NCBI GenBank assembly: GCA_021156245.1
Contig: JAJNBO010000074.1
Span: 1 to 12,574 of the forward strand
Length of the DNA: 12,574 nucleotides
From: Ramlibacter sp.
GTDB lineage: Bacteria > Pseudomonadota > Gammaproteobacteria > Burkholderiales > Burkholderiaceae_C
Reading direction: 5' to 3'
Shown here: positions 1 through 6,756 of the stretch, in pieces
Numbering within the stretch: position 1 is the first letter of the stretch
How the letters are laid out: each line of letters begins with the position of its first letter
The notes under the pieces: model-generated
Told to the model about the DNA's origin: nothing
Database searches by the model: none
What the model saw: only the letters and a program-made list of their open reading frames with translations
Made by a program: the position numbers and the translations under genes

Positions 1-464
1 GTGCCGCCGTGCGCCAGTTCGACTATCCGGACGTGGCGCTCTGCCAGAAGGTCGAGGCAGTAGCGGGGAGCGGTGCGCGCTGCCAGGCCGAGCCGGCATC
101 GGGCCTCACCGCCAAGGCGACCCTGCTCTACCTGCAGCACGGGTTCATGGTGGAAAGCCACTATTCGGACATCAACCGCTGCCACGCCGAAACCCGCGCA
201 TTGTCGGCAGGCGTTCTGCTGGCCACGCACTGCAGCGAAAGCCAGGCGCAAGGTGCGGCCGCTGCACGCGTCGAACCGCCCCACGTCACGCCGGCTGTCA
301 CTGCACCTGCCGTGCAGCGCACCGCATCGGAGCCGCAGGCCCCGCAGATGTCGACGCCGTCCCACCAGGCCGCGGCGCCGCGGCAGGCGCCGCTGCAACC
401 CCCTTCCAACCGGCCGCTCTGTTCCGCTGCGCATCAGTCGGCACGCCTTTGTAACCCCCGATGA
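1..464 (+). CDS. 3' end of an unrecognised protein with a Pro/Ala-rich tail (5' truncated by window edge)
   Basis: The frame is open from the first complete codon (position 3) to the TGA at 462-464, so the gene most likely starts before the window; a GTG at position 9 could start translation but has no room for a visible ribosome binding site. The first ~85 residues look globular and contain several cysteines (in CQKV, ARCQ, NRCHAE, ATHCSE). The rest, from about residue 80, is rich in Pro, Ala and Gln and is probably disordered. I do not recognise the family. The stop lies 12 bases before the next start, and the gene shares strand with the TAXI-type binding protein that follows, so the two are probably co-transcribed. 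It could also be the C-terminal linker region of a much larger protein. Confidence 0.5.
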   Translation, partial: AAVRQFDYPDVALCQKVEAVAGSGARCQAEPASGLTAKATLLYLQHGFMVESHYSDINRCHAETRALSAGVLLATHCSESQAQGAAAARVEPPHVTPAVTAPAVQRTASEPQAPQMSTPSHQAAAPRQAPLQPPSNRPLCSAAHQSARLCNPR

Positions 465-479
465 AATGAAGGAGTCATG

Positions 480-1610
480 ATGCACCGAGTCAATGTAGCG
501 ATCCTCGCCCGGCTGGGCTGGATGGCCAAAGTGCTGATGCTCGCCTCCCTGCTCGTCACCACCGCCGCGGCCGAGACGATCATGACGGGCGGCAAGACCG
601 GCACTTACTACCAGATCGGGTCGAACCTACGGGACATCGTCGCGCCGACCCTGGAGGTGCGGGAATCGAAGGGGTCCTGGGCGAACGTGGAGGAGCTCAG
701 CCAGACGAAAGGCGTTGGTCTGGCCATCGTGCAATCCGATGTTTATTCGGCCTTCGTCTACCTGCGTGACAGTCCCGAGGTGCCGGGCGAGACGCGGCGG
801 CAATATGCGCGGCTGCTCGCGAACCTTCGCGTGTTCATGCCCATGTACCGCGAGGAGATCCACTTCCTCGTCCACAAGGACAGCCCGGCCGAGTACATCC
901 ACCAGATCCGGGGGGCGCGCATCTGGATGGACGCCGAAAAGAGCGGCACCTACCTCACGGCGCTCAACATCTACAGCAAGATGTTCAACGAGCCGCCCAG
1001 GGTCGTGGCGCCCTTCGTCAATCCCACCGTGACGGGCGACGACGAAGGAACCAGGACCCGGCGGTCGGCATTGATGGTCTTGAGCGACCCAAGCTACTAC
1101 GGCGACTTCCCGGCGATGGACGTGATGGTTCTGGTGGGCGGACAGCCGCTCGGGATCTTGACGACGAACATCCCGGACAACCTGAAGCTCCTGAAGTTCG
1201 ACATCACCCATCCGTTGTCCGGGCGGCTGATGCAGGACTACCGCAGGGCCGAGATCCAGAAGGCGAACTACCCGTTGCTGAACATCGTCGATTCGAGCCA
1301 GTCGTCGCTGTCCGTGGACTCGTACCTGATCACCGCGAACTTCATCGACGCCGAGCGCCGGCAGTTCGTCTCCGAGCTCGCGGACCGCTTCTGCGCCAAG
1401 TTCAATGACCTGCAGGCCCGGGGCCACCCGAAGTGGAAGGCCATGACCTGGAAGCCGGGCGCGCCCCTGCCGGCGCTCAACGCAGGCTGGAAGTACTCGG
1501 AGCGGGTGAGCGAACGCCTGGGGCGGTGTCAACCGGCGGAGGAAGCGCTGCCGGTCATGCGGAGCCCGGCGTGCAAGCCACAGGACCGCTTCGCGGGGCT
1601 TTGCCGGTGA
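480..1610 (+). CDS. TAXI family TRAP-type periplasmic solute-binding protein
   Basis: Predicted to bind a small solute in the periplasm. The N-terminus has a charged start, a hydrophobic stretch (VLMLASLLVTTAAA) and a likely signal peptidase site near AAA-ET. It is followed by GGKTGTYYQIG, the hallmark N-terminal motif of TAXI (NMT1-like) proteins. The length (376 residues) is somewhat above the ~320 usual for the family; the extra is mostly at the C-terminus, where residues after about 345 carry two cysteines and no recognisable domain. Two ATGs are in tandem at 477 and 480. AAGGAG at 469-474 sits only 2 bases from the first but 5 from the second, so I chose 480. No TRAP membrane (DctQ/DctM) gene is visible in the window, so this is either an orphan receptor, perhaps for sensing, or its permease lies elsewhere. 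Family assignment is good; the ligand is unknown. Confidence 0.8.
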   Translation: MHRVNVAILARLGWMAKVLMLASLLVTTAAAETIMTGGKTGTYYQIGSNLRDIVAPTLEVRESKGSWANVEELSQTKGVGLAIVQSDVYSAFVYLRDSPEVPGETRRQYARLLANLRVFMPMYREEIHFLVHKDSPAEYIHQIRGARIWMDAEKSGTYLTALNIYSKMFNEPPRVVAPFVNPTVTGDDEGTRTRRSALMVLSDPSYYGDFPAMDVMVLVGGQPLGILTTNIPDNLKLLKFDITHPLSGRLMQDYRRAEIQKANYPLLNIVDSSQSSLSVDSYLITANFIDAERRQFVSELADRFCAKFNDLQARGHPKWKAMTWKPGAPLPALNAGWKYSERVSERLGRCQPAEEALPVMRSPACKPQDRFAGLCR

Positions 1611-1615
1611 TGCTT

Positions 1616-1631
1616 ATTCGCGCGAGCGAAT
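1616..1631 (+). terminator. small stem-loop just after the TAXI gene stop
   Basis: ATTCGC and GCGAAT form a perfect 6-base stem around a GCGA (GNRA-type) tetraloop, 5 bases after the stop codon. There is no following run of T, so it does not meet the textbook intrinsic terminator. It may instead protect the mRNA 3' end or act with Rho. Confidence 0.25.
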
Positions 1632-1760
1632 GCGCGCACCAGTGCGTTGTGGAACTCCGTGCCCAGGCGCGGGATCTCGCGCCACTGCCCCTTGGTGGTC
1701 GCTCTCTTGAGGTCGGCCGCGCACCCAGGTCCCCGTTCAAACCGCAAGTCCCCCGCATGA

Positions 1761-1937
1761 ACCGCGACGTTCTCGTCGTCAGCGGCGTTCTTCAACATCT
1801 ACGGGACGGTAGTCTACGTCGACGAGGCCGGCAAGGTGACCGGCTATGAGGACGTGTTCACGAAGATCGAGATGTGCAGGAAGCACTATGACGAAGTGGC
1901 CTGGGGCAAGGAGTTCGTGGATCAGTACGTGCGCTAG
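1761..1937 (+). pseudogene. C-terminal remnant of an unrecognised protein
   Basis: Between an in-frame TGA (1758-1760) and TAG (1935-1937) the frame encodes 58 residues with a soluble, protein-like pattern: alternating hydrophobics (FFNIYGTVVYVDEAGKVTGY), then a helical stretch (KIEMCRKHYDEVAWGKEF). No ATG occurs before codon 38, and the GTG codons at 1836 and 1854 lack a ribosome binding site and would cut the beta-rich part. I read it as the surviving 3' end of a gene whose 5' part was lost, perhaps by deletion between it and the TAXI gene. I do not recognise the family. Alternatives are a short gene with a non-standard start, or a chance open frame; the last is less likely given its composition. 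Confidence 0.4.
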
Positions 1938-2091
1938 GCCTTGCGGCAGGCTGCGCTCGTTGGACTTCCGCCACGCGTTTGTTGTGAGTAATTAACACAC
2001 GCCGGCTTGGCCTGCAGGATCCGGCCGTCGCGTGGAAATGCCTTCCTAGAATGGACTGAGAGGACGGCCGCCACTCGCGGGAGGAGGGTTC

Positions 2092-2622
2092 ATGAGAGTC
2101 TCGATGTTTCGTTTCCTGCTTGTTCTGGTCTTCTCGGTCGTGGGGTTGACGGGATGCGTCACCATGCCCACGACCACGGACGGAGCGGCGCTGAAAGCCA
2201 AGCAGGGCCTGCTGGTGTTCCATGTCACGTCCAATGCCGACGCGGGCTTGAGTTATGGCGACTACGCGCAGGACTCCACGGCGTCCCGTCAACGGGAGTA
2301 CTGGATCGGTCCCCAGGGCCAGTTCCGCTTCGCGGCGGGAGAGATGTTCTATGTGGTCCCCCTGGACGAGGGCGACTACATGTTCGGCAAGTTCACCGTG
2401 GGTAACAAGTTCGCGTGGCTGCAGTCCACCAATCGATTCAAGGTCAACGCGAATGCGATCACCTACATCGGCCACATCTCCGTTCGAGTGGCCGATAACC
2501 GCTTCGGCCTGAGAGCGCAGGACCGCGAACTCGAGATGCGAACCTATCTGGCGGAGAAATACCCCGAATACTTCAAGAAGATGGGGTTCCAGAAAGCCTT
2601 TGCCGAATTCAACCTGAAATAG
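2092..2622 (+). CDS. outer-membrane-type lipoprotein of unknown function
   Basis: The protein has 176 residues with a type II signal peptide: Arg at positions 2 and 7, a hydrophobic core, then lipobox L-T-G-C with the lipidated Cys at residue 22. Val follows the Cys, so there is no Asp inner-membrane retention signal and sorting to the outer membrane is expected. The mature part looks like a compact beta-rich domain (residues ~38-140, e.g. GLLVFHVTSN, FTVGNKFAWLQ, ITYIGHISVRV) followed by a charged helical C-terminus. The start is well supported by GGAGGAGG at about 2080-2087. I do not recognise a specific family. The next gene starts 36 bases downstream on the same strand, also exported, so they are probably one operon with an envelope role. 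Confidence 0.8.
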   Translation: MRVSMFRFLLVLVFSVVGLTGCVTMPTTTDGAALKAKQGLLVFHVTSNADAGLSYGDYAQDSTASRQREYWIGPQGQFRFAAGEMFYVVPLDEGDYMFGKFTVGNKFAWLQSTNRFKVNANAITYIGHISVRVADNRFGLRAQDRELEMRTYLAEKYPEYFKKMGFQKAFAEFNLK

Positions 2623-2658
2623 CGGGAGCGCCGCACGGGCCACCGAGGAGGACCAGAC

Positions 2659-3822
2659 ATGCTTCGATTCCTTGCCACCTTCCTGTCGGTTGCGCTGCTT
2701 GCCGGCGGAGCGTTGGCGAGGGGCGGAGGCGCGCCCATCATCATCTTTATCCCCGGGGGCGGACCGCTGCCCCCCGAGGGGAATACGTGCATCCCGGAGG
2801 GAGTGGGCAGCGGCAAGGAAACGGAATCCTGGAACGGCATCCGTGTATTGGCCAGGGGCATTCACGGCATCGACACGAAGCGCTGCCCGGACCCTGCCTT
2901 CCCCGTGCTCGCAACGGCGACCGGGCTGGCCACGCAGGAGGTGCGGAGCGCGCCTTCCAGCCAGTGCGTTCCCTACGGATCCGCCGCCGGGGACGAGGTG
3001 GCGATCGACCAGTATGGCGTTGCGAAAATCCTCTCAGTGATGTCCGTGACATCCAAGTGCCAGGTGGGGGCTGAAGCGATGGTGATCAGCCTGGAAGCGC
3101 ATCGTGCGGCCACCCCTGCTGCTTCGCCGGAGACTGCATCGACGCGCGGCTCGCGCGAGCCCACGGACGCCGAGATGCAGAAGGAGTACGAAAGGCTCGT
3201 GGCCAGCGCCGCCCCCGTGAAGGAGTACCGGGTGCGACACATCCTCGTGCGCACGAAGGAGGAAGCCGTGGCGGCCATCGAGGAGATCCGGGGCGGAAAA
3301 GACTTCGCCGAGGTGGCCGCCAGGGTTTCGCTGGACCCCGGCTCCCGCATCAACGGAGGTGATTTGGGCTGGAACACGGCGTCGTCCTTCGACCCGGATT
3401 TTTCCAAGGCGATGGTTCGCCTGGATCCTGAAGGGCTGTCACAGCAGCCCACCAAGACCCCCTTCGGTTGGCACGTGATCGAGCTCCTGGCGTCGAAGAT
3501 CGGCAAGGATTCGTTTCCGCCGTTGGCTTCCGTCAAGCAACGCATTGCGGAGAGGTTGAAGTCGGCACAGGCTTCTGAATTGCGCGTGCCGGCCAAGGCC
3601 GTGTGCAGGCAGATGGTGACTCCCGATGTGTCTGCTGCTGCGTCCGGAGGGATCAAGGGGACGGTTGTCGCCGAAATGAGAGTGGAGAACGGCAAGGTGG
3701 CCGAAGTCGTGAGTCTCACAGGGCCGAGCGCCTTGCATCCGATGGTGACGGAAGCGTTGCTCAAATACGGTTGCGACCGCCTGGACAGGCCGGTGCTCGC
3801 GACCCAATCTTTCGAGTTCTAG
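2659..3822 (+). CDS. secreted parvulin-type (PpiC) peptidyl-prolyl isomerase with TonB-C-like C-terminal domain
   Basis: The protein has 387 residues. A signal peptide (LATFLSVALLAGGALA) is followed by a Gly/Pro-rich segment and an unrecognised N-terminal region with four cysteines (44, 76, 103, 134) that could form two disulfides in the periplasm. A Ser/Thr/Ala linker (~150-170) leads to a parvulin domain at ~187-280 with the family landmarks VRHILV (His193), GGDLGW (233-238) and FGWHVIEL (His272). From ~330 to the end the pattern KGTVVAEMRVENGKV ... ALHPMVTEALLKYGC resembles the TonB C-terminal domain (TonB_C), ending in SFEF. Expected role: folding or partner binding in the periplasm. No TonB transmembrane/Pro-rich spacer arrangement is present, so energy transduction is unlikely. 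GAGGAGGA at 2645-2652 supports the start. The PpiC call is solid; the TonB-C call is moderate. Confidence 0.85.
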   Translation: MLRFLATFLSVALLAGGALARGGGAPIIIFIPGGGPLPPEGNTCIPEGVGSGKETESWNGIRVLARGIHGIDTKRCPDPAFPVLATATGLATQEVRSAPSSQCVPYGSAAGDEVAIDQYGVAKILSVMSVTSKCQVGAEAMVISLEAHRAATPAASPETASTRGSREPTDAEMQKEYERLVASAAPVKEYRVRHILVRTKEEAVAAIEEIRGGKDFAEVAARVSLDPGSRINGGDLGWNTASSFDPDFSKAMVRLDPEGLSQQPTKTPFGWHVIELLASKIGKDSFPPLASVKQRIAERLKSAQASELRVPAKAVCRQMVTPDVSAAASGGIKGTVVAEMRVENGKVAEVVSLTGPSALHPMVTEALLKYGCDRLDRPVLATQSFEF

Positions 3823-3883
3823 GCGGCGTTGAGCCGGGGCTGCAGCTGTTCGCGTCGGTGCGGCAGGGGGACGAAGCACTCCC

Positions 3884-4306
3884 CTACCGAATCAGCAGCG
3901 CGGGGGTTCGGCAGTGCGCCAGTACCTCGCCCGCGACGGAGCCCATCACCAGCCGCGCAAGGGCGCCATGACCGTGACTGCCCATGATGAGCATGTCGAA
4001 GGCACCTTCGGCGGCGAAGCGACCGATCGTTTCGCCCGCGTGACCGGCGCGCCACTCACGGCGCGGAGTGATGCCGCATGCTTGCAGGGCGGCAGCCGCG
4101 GGCTCCAGCACCTTCTGTGCTTCGTCGCGGTAGTACTCATCCACATTGCCGGAGCCCACCGCGGCTTTCGCGTGCGGAGGGATGGGCAGCGGCGTATGGA
4201 ATAGCACGAACTCGTGGCTGGTGTCGAACAGTTCCCGATGCGTGGAGACATAGTCCAGCATCTTGCGGGTGTAATCGCTGCCATCGACGGCAAGAAGGAT
4301 TCTCAT
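3884..4306 (-). CDS. universal stress protein (UspA family)
   Basis: A single-domain cytoplasmic Usp of 140 residues, the normal length. The N-terminus MRILLAVDGSDYT is the standard first strand with the nucleotide-contacting Asp8, and GSHG-x9-GS (residues 109-123) matches the G-2x-G-9x-G(S/T) motif of ATP-binding Usps, so nucleotide binding is expected. The ending CRTPALLIR is also typical. The start is preceded on the minus strand by AGGAAG with normal spacing. The gene converges on the PpiC gene (61-base gap) and diverges from the sugar dehydrogenase gene. Usps of this type help cells endure stress or stationary phase, but the precise trigger cannot be read here. Confidence 0.93.
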   Translation of the reverse strand: MRILLAVDGSDYTRKMLDYVSTHRELFDTSHEFVLFHTPLPIPPHAKAAVGSGNVDEYYRDEAQKVLEPAAAALQACGITPRREWRAGHAGETIGRFAAEGAFDMLIMGSHGHGALARLVMGSVAGEVLAHCRTPALLIR

Positions 4307-4361
4307 GGTGCTTCCTACGCAAGTGGTCCGTCGACTCAGCGTAGCACGAGCTGCGCTTGGT

Positions 4362-4381
4362 GCAGGTCAGCAACGACCTGC
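4362..4381. promoter_or_regulatory. perfect inverted repeat in divergent intergenic region (candidate operator)
   Basis: GCAGGTC and GACCTGC form perfect 7-base arms around a 6-base centre (AGCAAC). It lies in the ~110 bases between the divergent starts of the universal stress gene and the PQQ-type dehydrogenase. A second, weaker pair (CTACGC at 4315-4320 and GCGTAG at 4339-4344) lies beside it. The 13-base arm-to-arm period suits a dimeric DNA-binding protein. No known consensus is matched. Confidence 0.35.
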
Positions 4382-4415
4382 GAACTGCGGCCTGCAACTC
4401 AACCTTTCTTCCAAG

Positions 4416-5654
4416 ATGAATCGAAACCGAATGTCCAGAAACCCTGCATGCAGTCTGGCTGGCGTTCTGCTGGGCGCCGGTATGGGCCTGGCCGCGTCGC
4501 TGCTGCCGGCATGGGCCGCGGCCCAATCGGACCCAGCGCCCAAGCTGACCCGAACCGTCGTACTGTCCGGCTTGCAGAACCCTTGGGGCATCGCTTTCAC
4601 GGCCGACGGCGTGATGCTGTTCACCGAGAAGTGTCGCGGCCTGTCGGCACGGCTGGCCGACGGAAGAACGGTCCGGCTCTTCGGCACCAGCGGCTCGGCG
4701 GTCGTGGCGCCGGACCTGTTTTGCCAAGGCCAAAGCGGCGTGCACGGCATCGCCGTCGATCCGGATTTTGCCAAGGGGAAACGCGACATCTATGTGTTCA
4801 TGGCATCCCGCTTGCACACACCGGCCACCAACCGGGTCGTTCGCCTCACGCTCAATGCCGACGCCACGACTGTCAGCAACCGAATCGACATCATCGAAGA
4901 CATCGCGTACAAGAATGCGGCGAATGGGGCCGGAGCCGCCGGCGCCCATAGCGGCGGCCAGGTCCACTTCGGCCCGGATGGATTCCTGTACGTCAGCAGC
5001 GGGGACAATCACGACGCAACGCTGCCTCAGGACCTGAAGCGTCTCGGAGGCAAGGTGCTGCGCGTCAACCGCGACGGCAAGGCGGCGCCGGGCAACAACA
5101 CGCCGGCCGGCGGCGACCCACGCATCTTCACTTACGGCCACCGCAACGTGCAGGGCATCACCTTCAGGCCGGCGGGTCAGCCCGGGGCGGGCCAGCCGTT
5201 CGCCGCCGAGCACGGGCCGAACCACAGCGATGAAGTCACTGCGCTGGTCGCGGGTGGAAATGCTGGATGGGATCCGCAGAAACGACCGGGACTGCGCTGT
5301 CCCGACGACTACTGCGGCTACGCCGGCGACCCCACCACGATGCCGATGACCGATACCCAGCGCTTCCCCCAGGCGATGCGCCCGAGCTGGATCTACAACG
5401 GCAGCGGCCGCGGAATGAGCACGGCGCTGTTCCTCGCCGGAGAACAATGGAAGGGATGGAACGGCCGCATGCTGGTGAGCATGATGCGCGGGCAAAGGAT
5501 CGCGGTGCTTCAACTGGATGCGCGCGGCATGGCGGTTGGGGATGCCACCGTCGATTTGCCGGCGACGCGAACCCGAGCGCTGGTGCAAGGCCCGGGCGGC
5601 GATCTCTACACCGCCAACGACGACGGGGAGATCTGGCGCGTCGTTCCGAACTGA
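4416..5654 (+). CDS. exported PQQ-type aldose sugar dehydrogenase (GSDH/soluble glucose dehydrogenase family)
   Basis: Predicted periplasmic quinoprotein that oxidises aldose sugars, with PQQ as cofactor. From the ATG at 4416 the protein has 412 residues with a signal peptide (hydrophobic run ending AWAAAQS, ~residue 37). Family landmarks of the six-bladed propeller follow in order: NPWGIAF (55), GVHGIAVDPDF (108), HSGGQVHFGPDG (His178, matching the catalytic His of Acinetobacter soluble glucose dehydrogenase), GGKVLRVNRDG (211), YGHRNVQGI (240, Arg243), EHGPNHSDEV (265) and GGNAGW (280). The frame is open further upstream to 4305, but that start would overlap the divergent stress gene and put ~37 residues before the signal peptide. 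ATG 4431 is an equal alternative; neither has a strong ribosome binding site. Cys pairs (73/103, 295/300) are unusual additions. No PQQ synthesis genes are in the window. Confidence 0.88.
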   Translation: MNRNRMSRNPACSLAGVLLGAGMGLAASLLPAWAAAQSDPAPKLTRTVVLSGLQNPWGIAFTADGVMLFTEKCRGLSARLADGRTVRLFGTSGSAVVAPDLFCQGQSGVHGIAVDPDFAKGKRDIYVFMASRLHTPATNRVVRLTLNADATTVSNRIDIIEDIAYKNAANGAGAAGAHSGGQVHFGPDGFLYVSSGDNHDATLPQDLKRLGGKVLRVNRDGKAAPGNNTPAGGDPRIFTYGHRNVQGITFRPAGQPGAGQPFAAEHGPNHSDEVTALVAGGNAGWDPQKRPGLRCPDDYCGYAGDPTTMPMTDTQRFPQAMRPSWIYNGSGRGMSTALFLAGEQWKGWNGRMLVSMMRGQRIAVLQLDARGMAVGDATVDLPATRTRALVQGPGGDLYTANDDGEIWRVVPN

Positions 5655-5792
5655 TGCCATGGGCCGGCCCGACGACTGCGACGCAAGCGGCTGTCCGACA
5701 CTGGTGGGCGCGACTGTCTCCTATCGTCACGGTCGCTTCGGTCGCATGCTCCGCTTTCCTGTCATGCACATCGTCGAGGATCGGGAGCATCC

Positions 5793-6200
5793 ATGTTCAG
5801 CAAGAAAGACCACGCGGAAATCAAGACTCTGATCGCGCAGGGCACCCGTATCGACGGAGGCCTGCGATTTCATGATGGACTGAGGGTCGATGGCGAGGTA
5901 TACGGAGCGATCCAGGCGGCTTCGGAAGGCACCCTCCTGGTCATCTCCGAGGGTGCCGTGGCGGAAGGCGGCATCACGGCCGACCGCGTGATCATTGCCG
6001 GAACGGTCAGAGGGCCGGTGCACGCGCGCGAATCACTGGAGTTGCAGGCCCAGGCCTGCATCGAGGGTGACATCCAATACGTGGCACTGGAGATGCACCA
6101 GGGGGCTACCATCTCGGGGCAGTTGCGGCCTGTGGGGTCCGCGGCCGCGCCGTCGGAGCAGAACAGGACGTCGATCAGGCTTGCCACCAAAAGCGCCTGA
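5793..6200 (+). CDS. bactofilin (polymer-forming cytoskeletal protein)
   Basis: A small (135 residue) bactofilin. A short polar N-terminus precedes a right-handed beta-helix core with the repeating pattern seen in the family (RIDGGLRFHDGLRVDGEVYG, then GAVAEGGITADRVIIAGTVRG and CIEGDIQYVALEMHQGATISG), and a short disordered C-terminal tail follows from about residue 112. Bactofilins self-assemble into filaments without nucleotide and serve in cell shape, envelope or localisation tasks. The start is supported by GGGAG about 5 bases upstream. The usual neighbour, an M23 peptidase, is not visible here. The dodecin gene follows 33 bases later on the same strand and may be co-transcribed. Confidence 0.9.
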   Translation: MFSKKDHAEIKTLIAQGTRIDGGLRFHDGLRVDGEVYGAIQAASEGTLLVISEGAVAEGGITADRVIIAGTVRGPVHARESLELQAQACIEGDIQYVALEMHQGATISGQLRPVGSAAAPSEQNRTSIRLATKSA

Positions 6201-6233
6201 CCCTTCGGCCTCGGCCGGAACACAGGAGGTGCC

Positions 6234-6440
6234 ATGTCCAACCATGTCTACAAGACCCTGGAACTCACCGGATCCTCGCCCGCGGGCATCGAGGACGCCG
6301 TCAACACCGCCATAGCGAAGGCCGCCGAGAGCGTGCGCAACATGCAGTGGTTCGAGGTGGTGGAAACGCGCGGCCACATCCAGGACGGCAAGGTGGCGCA
6401 TTGGCAGGTGACCTTGAAGGTTGGTTTCACGCTCGAGTGA
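6234..6440 (+). CDS. dodecin (flavin-storage protein)
   Basis: A 68-residue protein of exactly the dodecin size. Dodecins form hollow dodecamers that bind flavins (FMN/FAD/riboflavin, sometimes CoA) as storage or as protection against free flavin photochemistry. The match runs the whole length: [12 protein letters not shown] at the start, a helix (residues 17-35), [14 protein letters not shown] and [10 protein letters not shown] at the end. Trp39 is the expected flavin-stacking residue; Arg46 and Gln58 are the conserved neighbours. A near-perfect AGGAGGT lies 4 bases before the ATG, suggesting strong translation. Confidence 0.95.
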   Translation: MSNHVYKTLELTGSSPAGIEDAVNTAIAKAAESVRNMQWFEVVETRGHIQDGKVAHWQVTLKVGFTLE

Positions 6441-6455
6441 GGGGCGAGGTGCAGA

Positions 6456-6659
6456 TCAGGAAACCTGGGCTACTTGCTCGGTAGCGCCTTGGCACAGTGT
6501 CTCGGCGGTGTGCTCCGGCAGGGAACGAACTTGCGAAAGCCTTTGCAGGTAGATGACCTCACCGGATGCAGGATCGAAAGGGATGTCCTCGGTGCGGTGC
6601 GGCACGCCCGGCATCAGGGAAGCTTCGCCGACGGCGTCCAGGCGGTGCACGTGCCGCAC
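6456..6659 (-). pseudogene. short minus-strand frame, possible remnant gene
   Basis: In the 316-base gap between the dodecin stop and the end of the DUF3253 gene, a minus-strand frame ends in TGA at 6456-6458. Read from a GTG at 6659 it gives 67 residues with protein-like composition (PHRTEDIPFDPASGEVIYLQ, then helical SQVRSLPEHTAETL). There is no ribosome binding site, and the frame upstream continues without an ATG into the DUF3253 gene, while a different frame just upstream (coding for RLGQLAQQGATATRR) also looks protein-like. A frameshifted or truncated gene would explain this. I recognise no family; it may also be chance. Confidence 0.25.
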
Positions 6660-6756
6660 GGCAACGCCTGGTCGCCGTGGCGCCCTGCTGCGCCAACTGG
6701 CCGAGACGCTACAGGTGCGCCCGACCGCTGGCGCTTGAGTCTCGAGCAAATGAGGC

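Larger units (their letters stand above)
1611..2091. other. 481-base stretch without a clear intact gene
   Basis: This gap holds three things. First, the stem-loop after the TAXI stop. Second, a minus-strand open frame (1798 down to 1529) whose N-terminal two thirds have GC-rich third positions and protein-like composition but which runs into the end of the TAXI gene. Third, a plus-strand reading frame ending at 1937 that has no usable start (described separately). From 1981 to 1998 there is a short AT-rich pocket (GAGTAATTAACAC) in otherwise GC-rich DNA, and a -10-like TAGAAT lies at 2047-2052. Neither has a convincing -35 box at proper spacing, but the promoter of the lipoprotein gene at 2092 is probably within this last 150 bases. 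Confidence 0.4.

Noticed and set aside
627..1532. Long minus-strand open frame (301 codons) opposite the TAXI gene
   Set aside because: It is a shadow of a well-supported gene in GC-rich DNA; the composition (His/Arg/Val-rich) matches no family and there is no ribosome binding site.
1611..2091. Insertion sequence or transposon end in the degenerate stretch
   Set aside because: No terminal inverted repeats, target duplication or transposase-like frame could be seen.
3865..3885. AGGGG/CCCCT hairpin between the convergent PpiC and stress genes as a shared terminator
   Set aside because: Only five Watson-Crick pairs plus a G-U, no T-run on either side, and it overlaps the stress gene stop codon.
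4305..4415. N-terminal extension of the sugar dehydrogenase to 4305
   Set aside because: It would overlap the divergent stress gene start, has no ribosome binding site and would place about 37 residues ahead of the signal peptide.
4137..5660. 507-codon minus-strand open frame covering the sugar dehydrogenase
   Set aside because: The plus-strand frame has clear family motifs throughout; the minus frame is its antisense shadow and runs out of frame into the stress gene.
5655..5792. GGGCCGGCCC palindrome and repeated CGGTCGC in the gap before the bactofilin gene
   Set aside because: Short GC-only symmetry expected by chance in such DNA; no loop for a hairpin and no promoter-like boxes around it.
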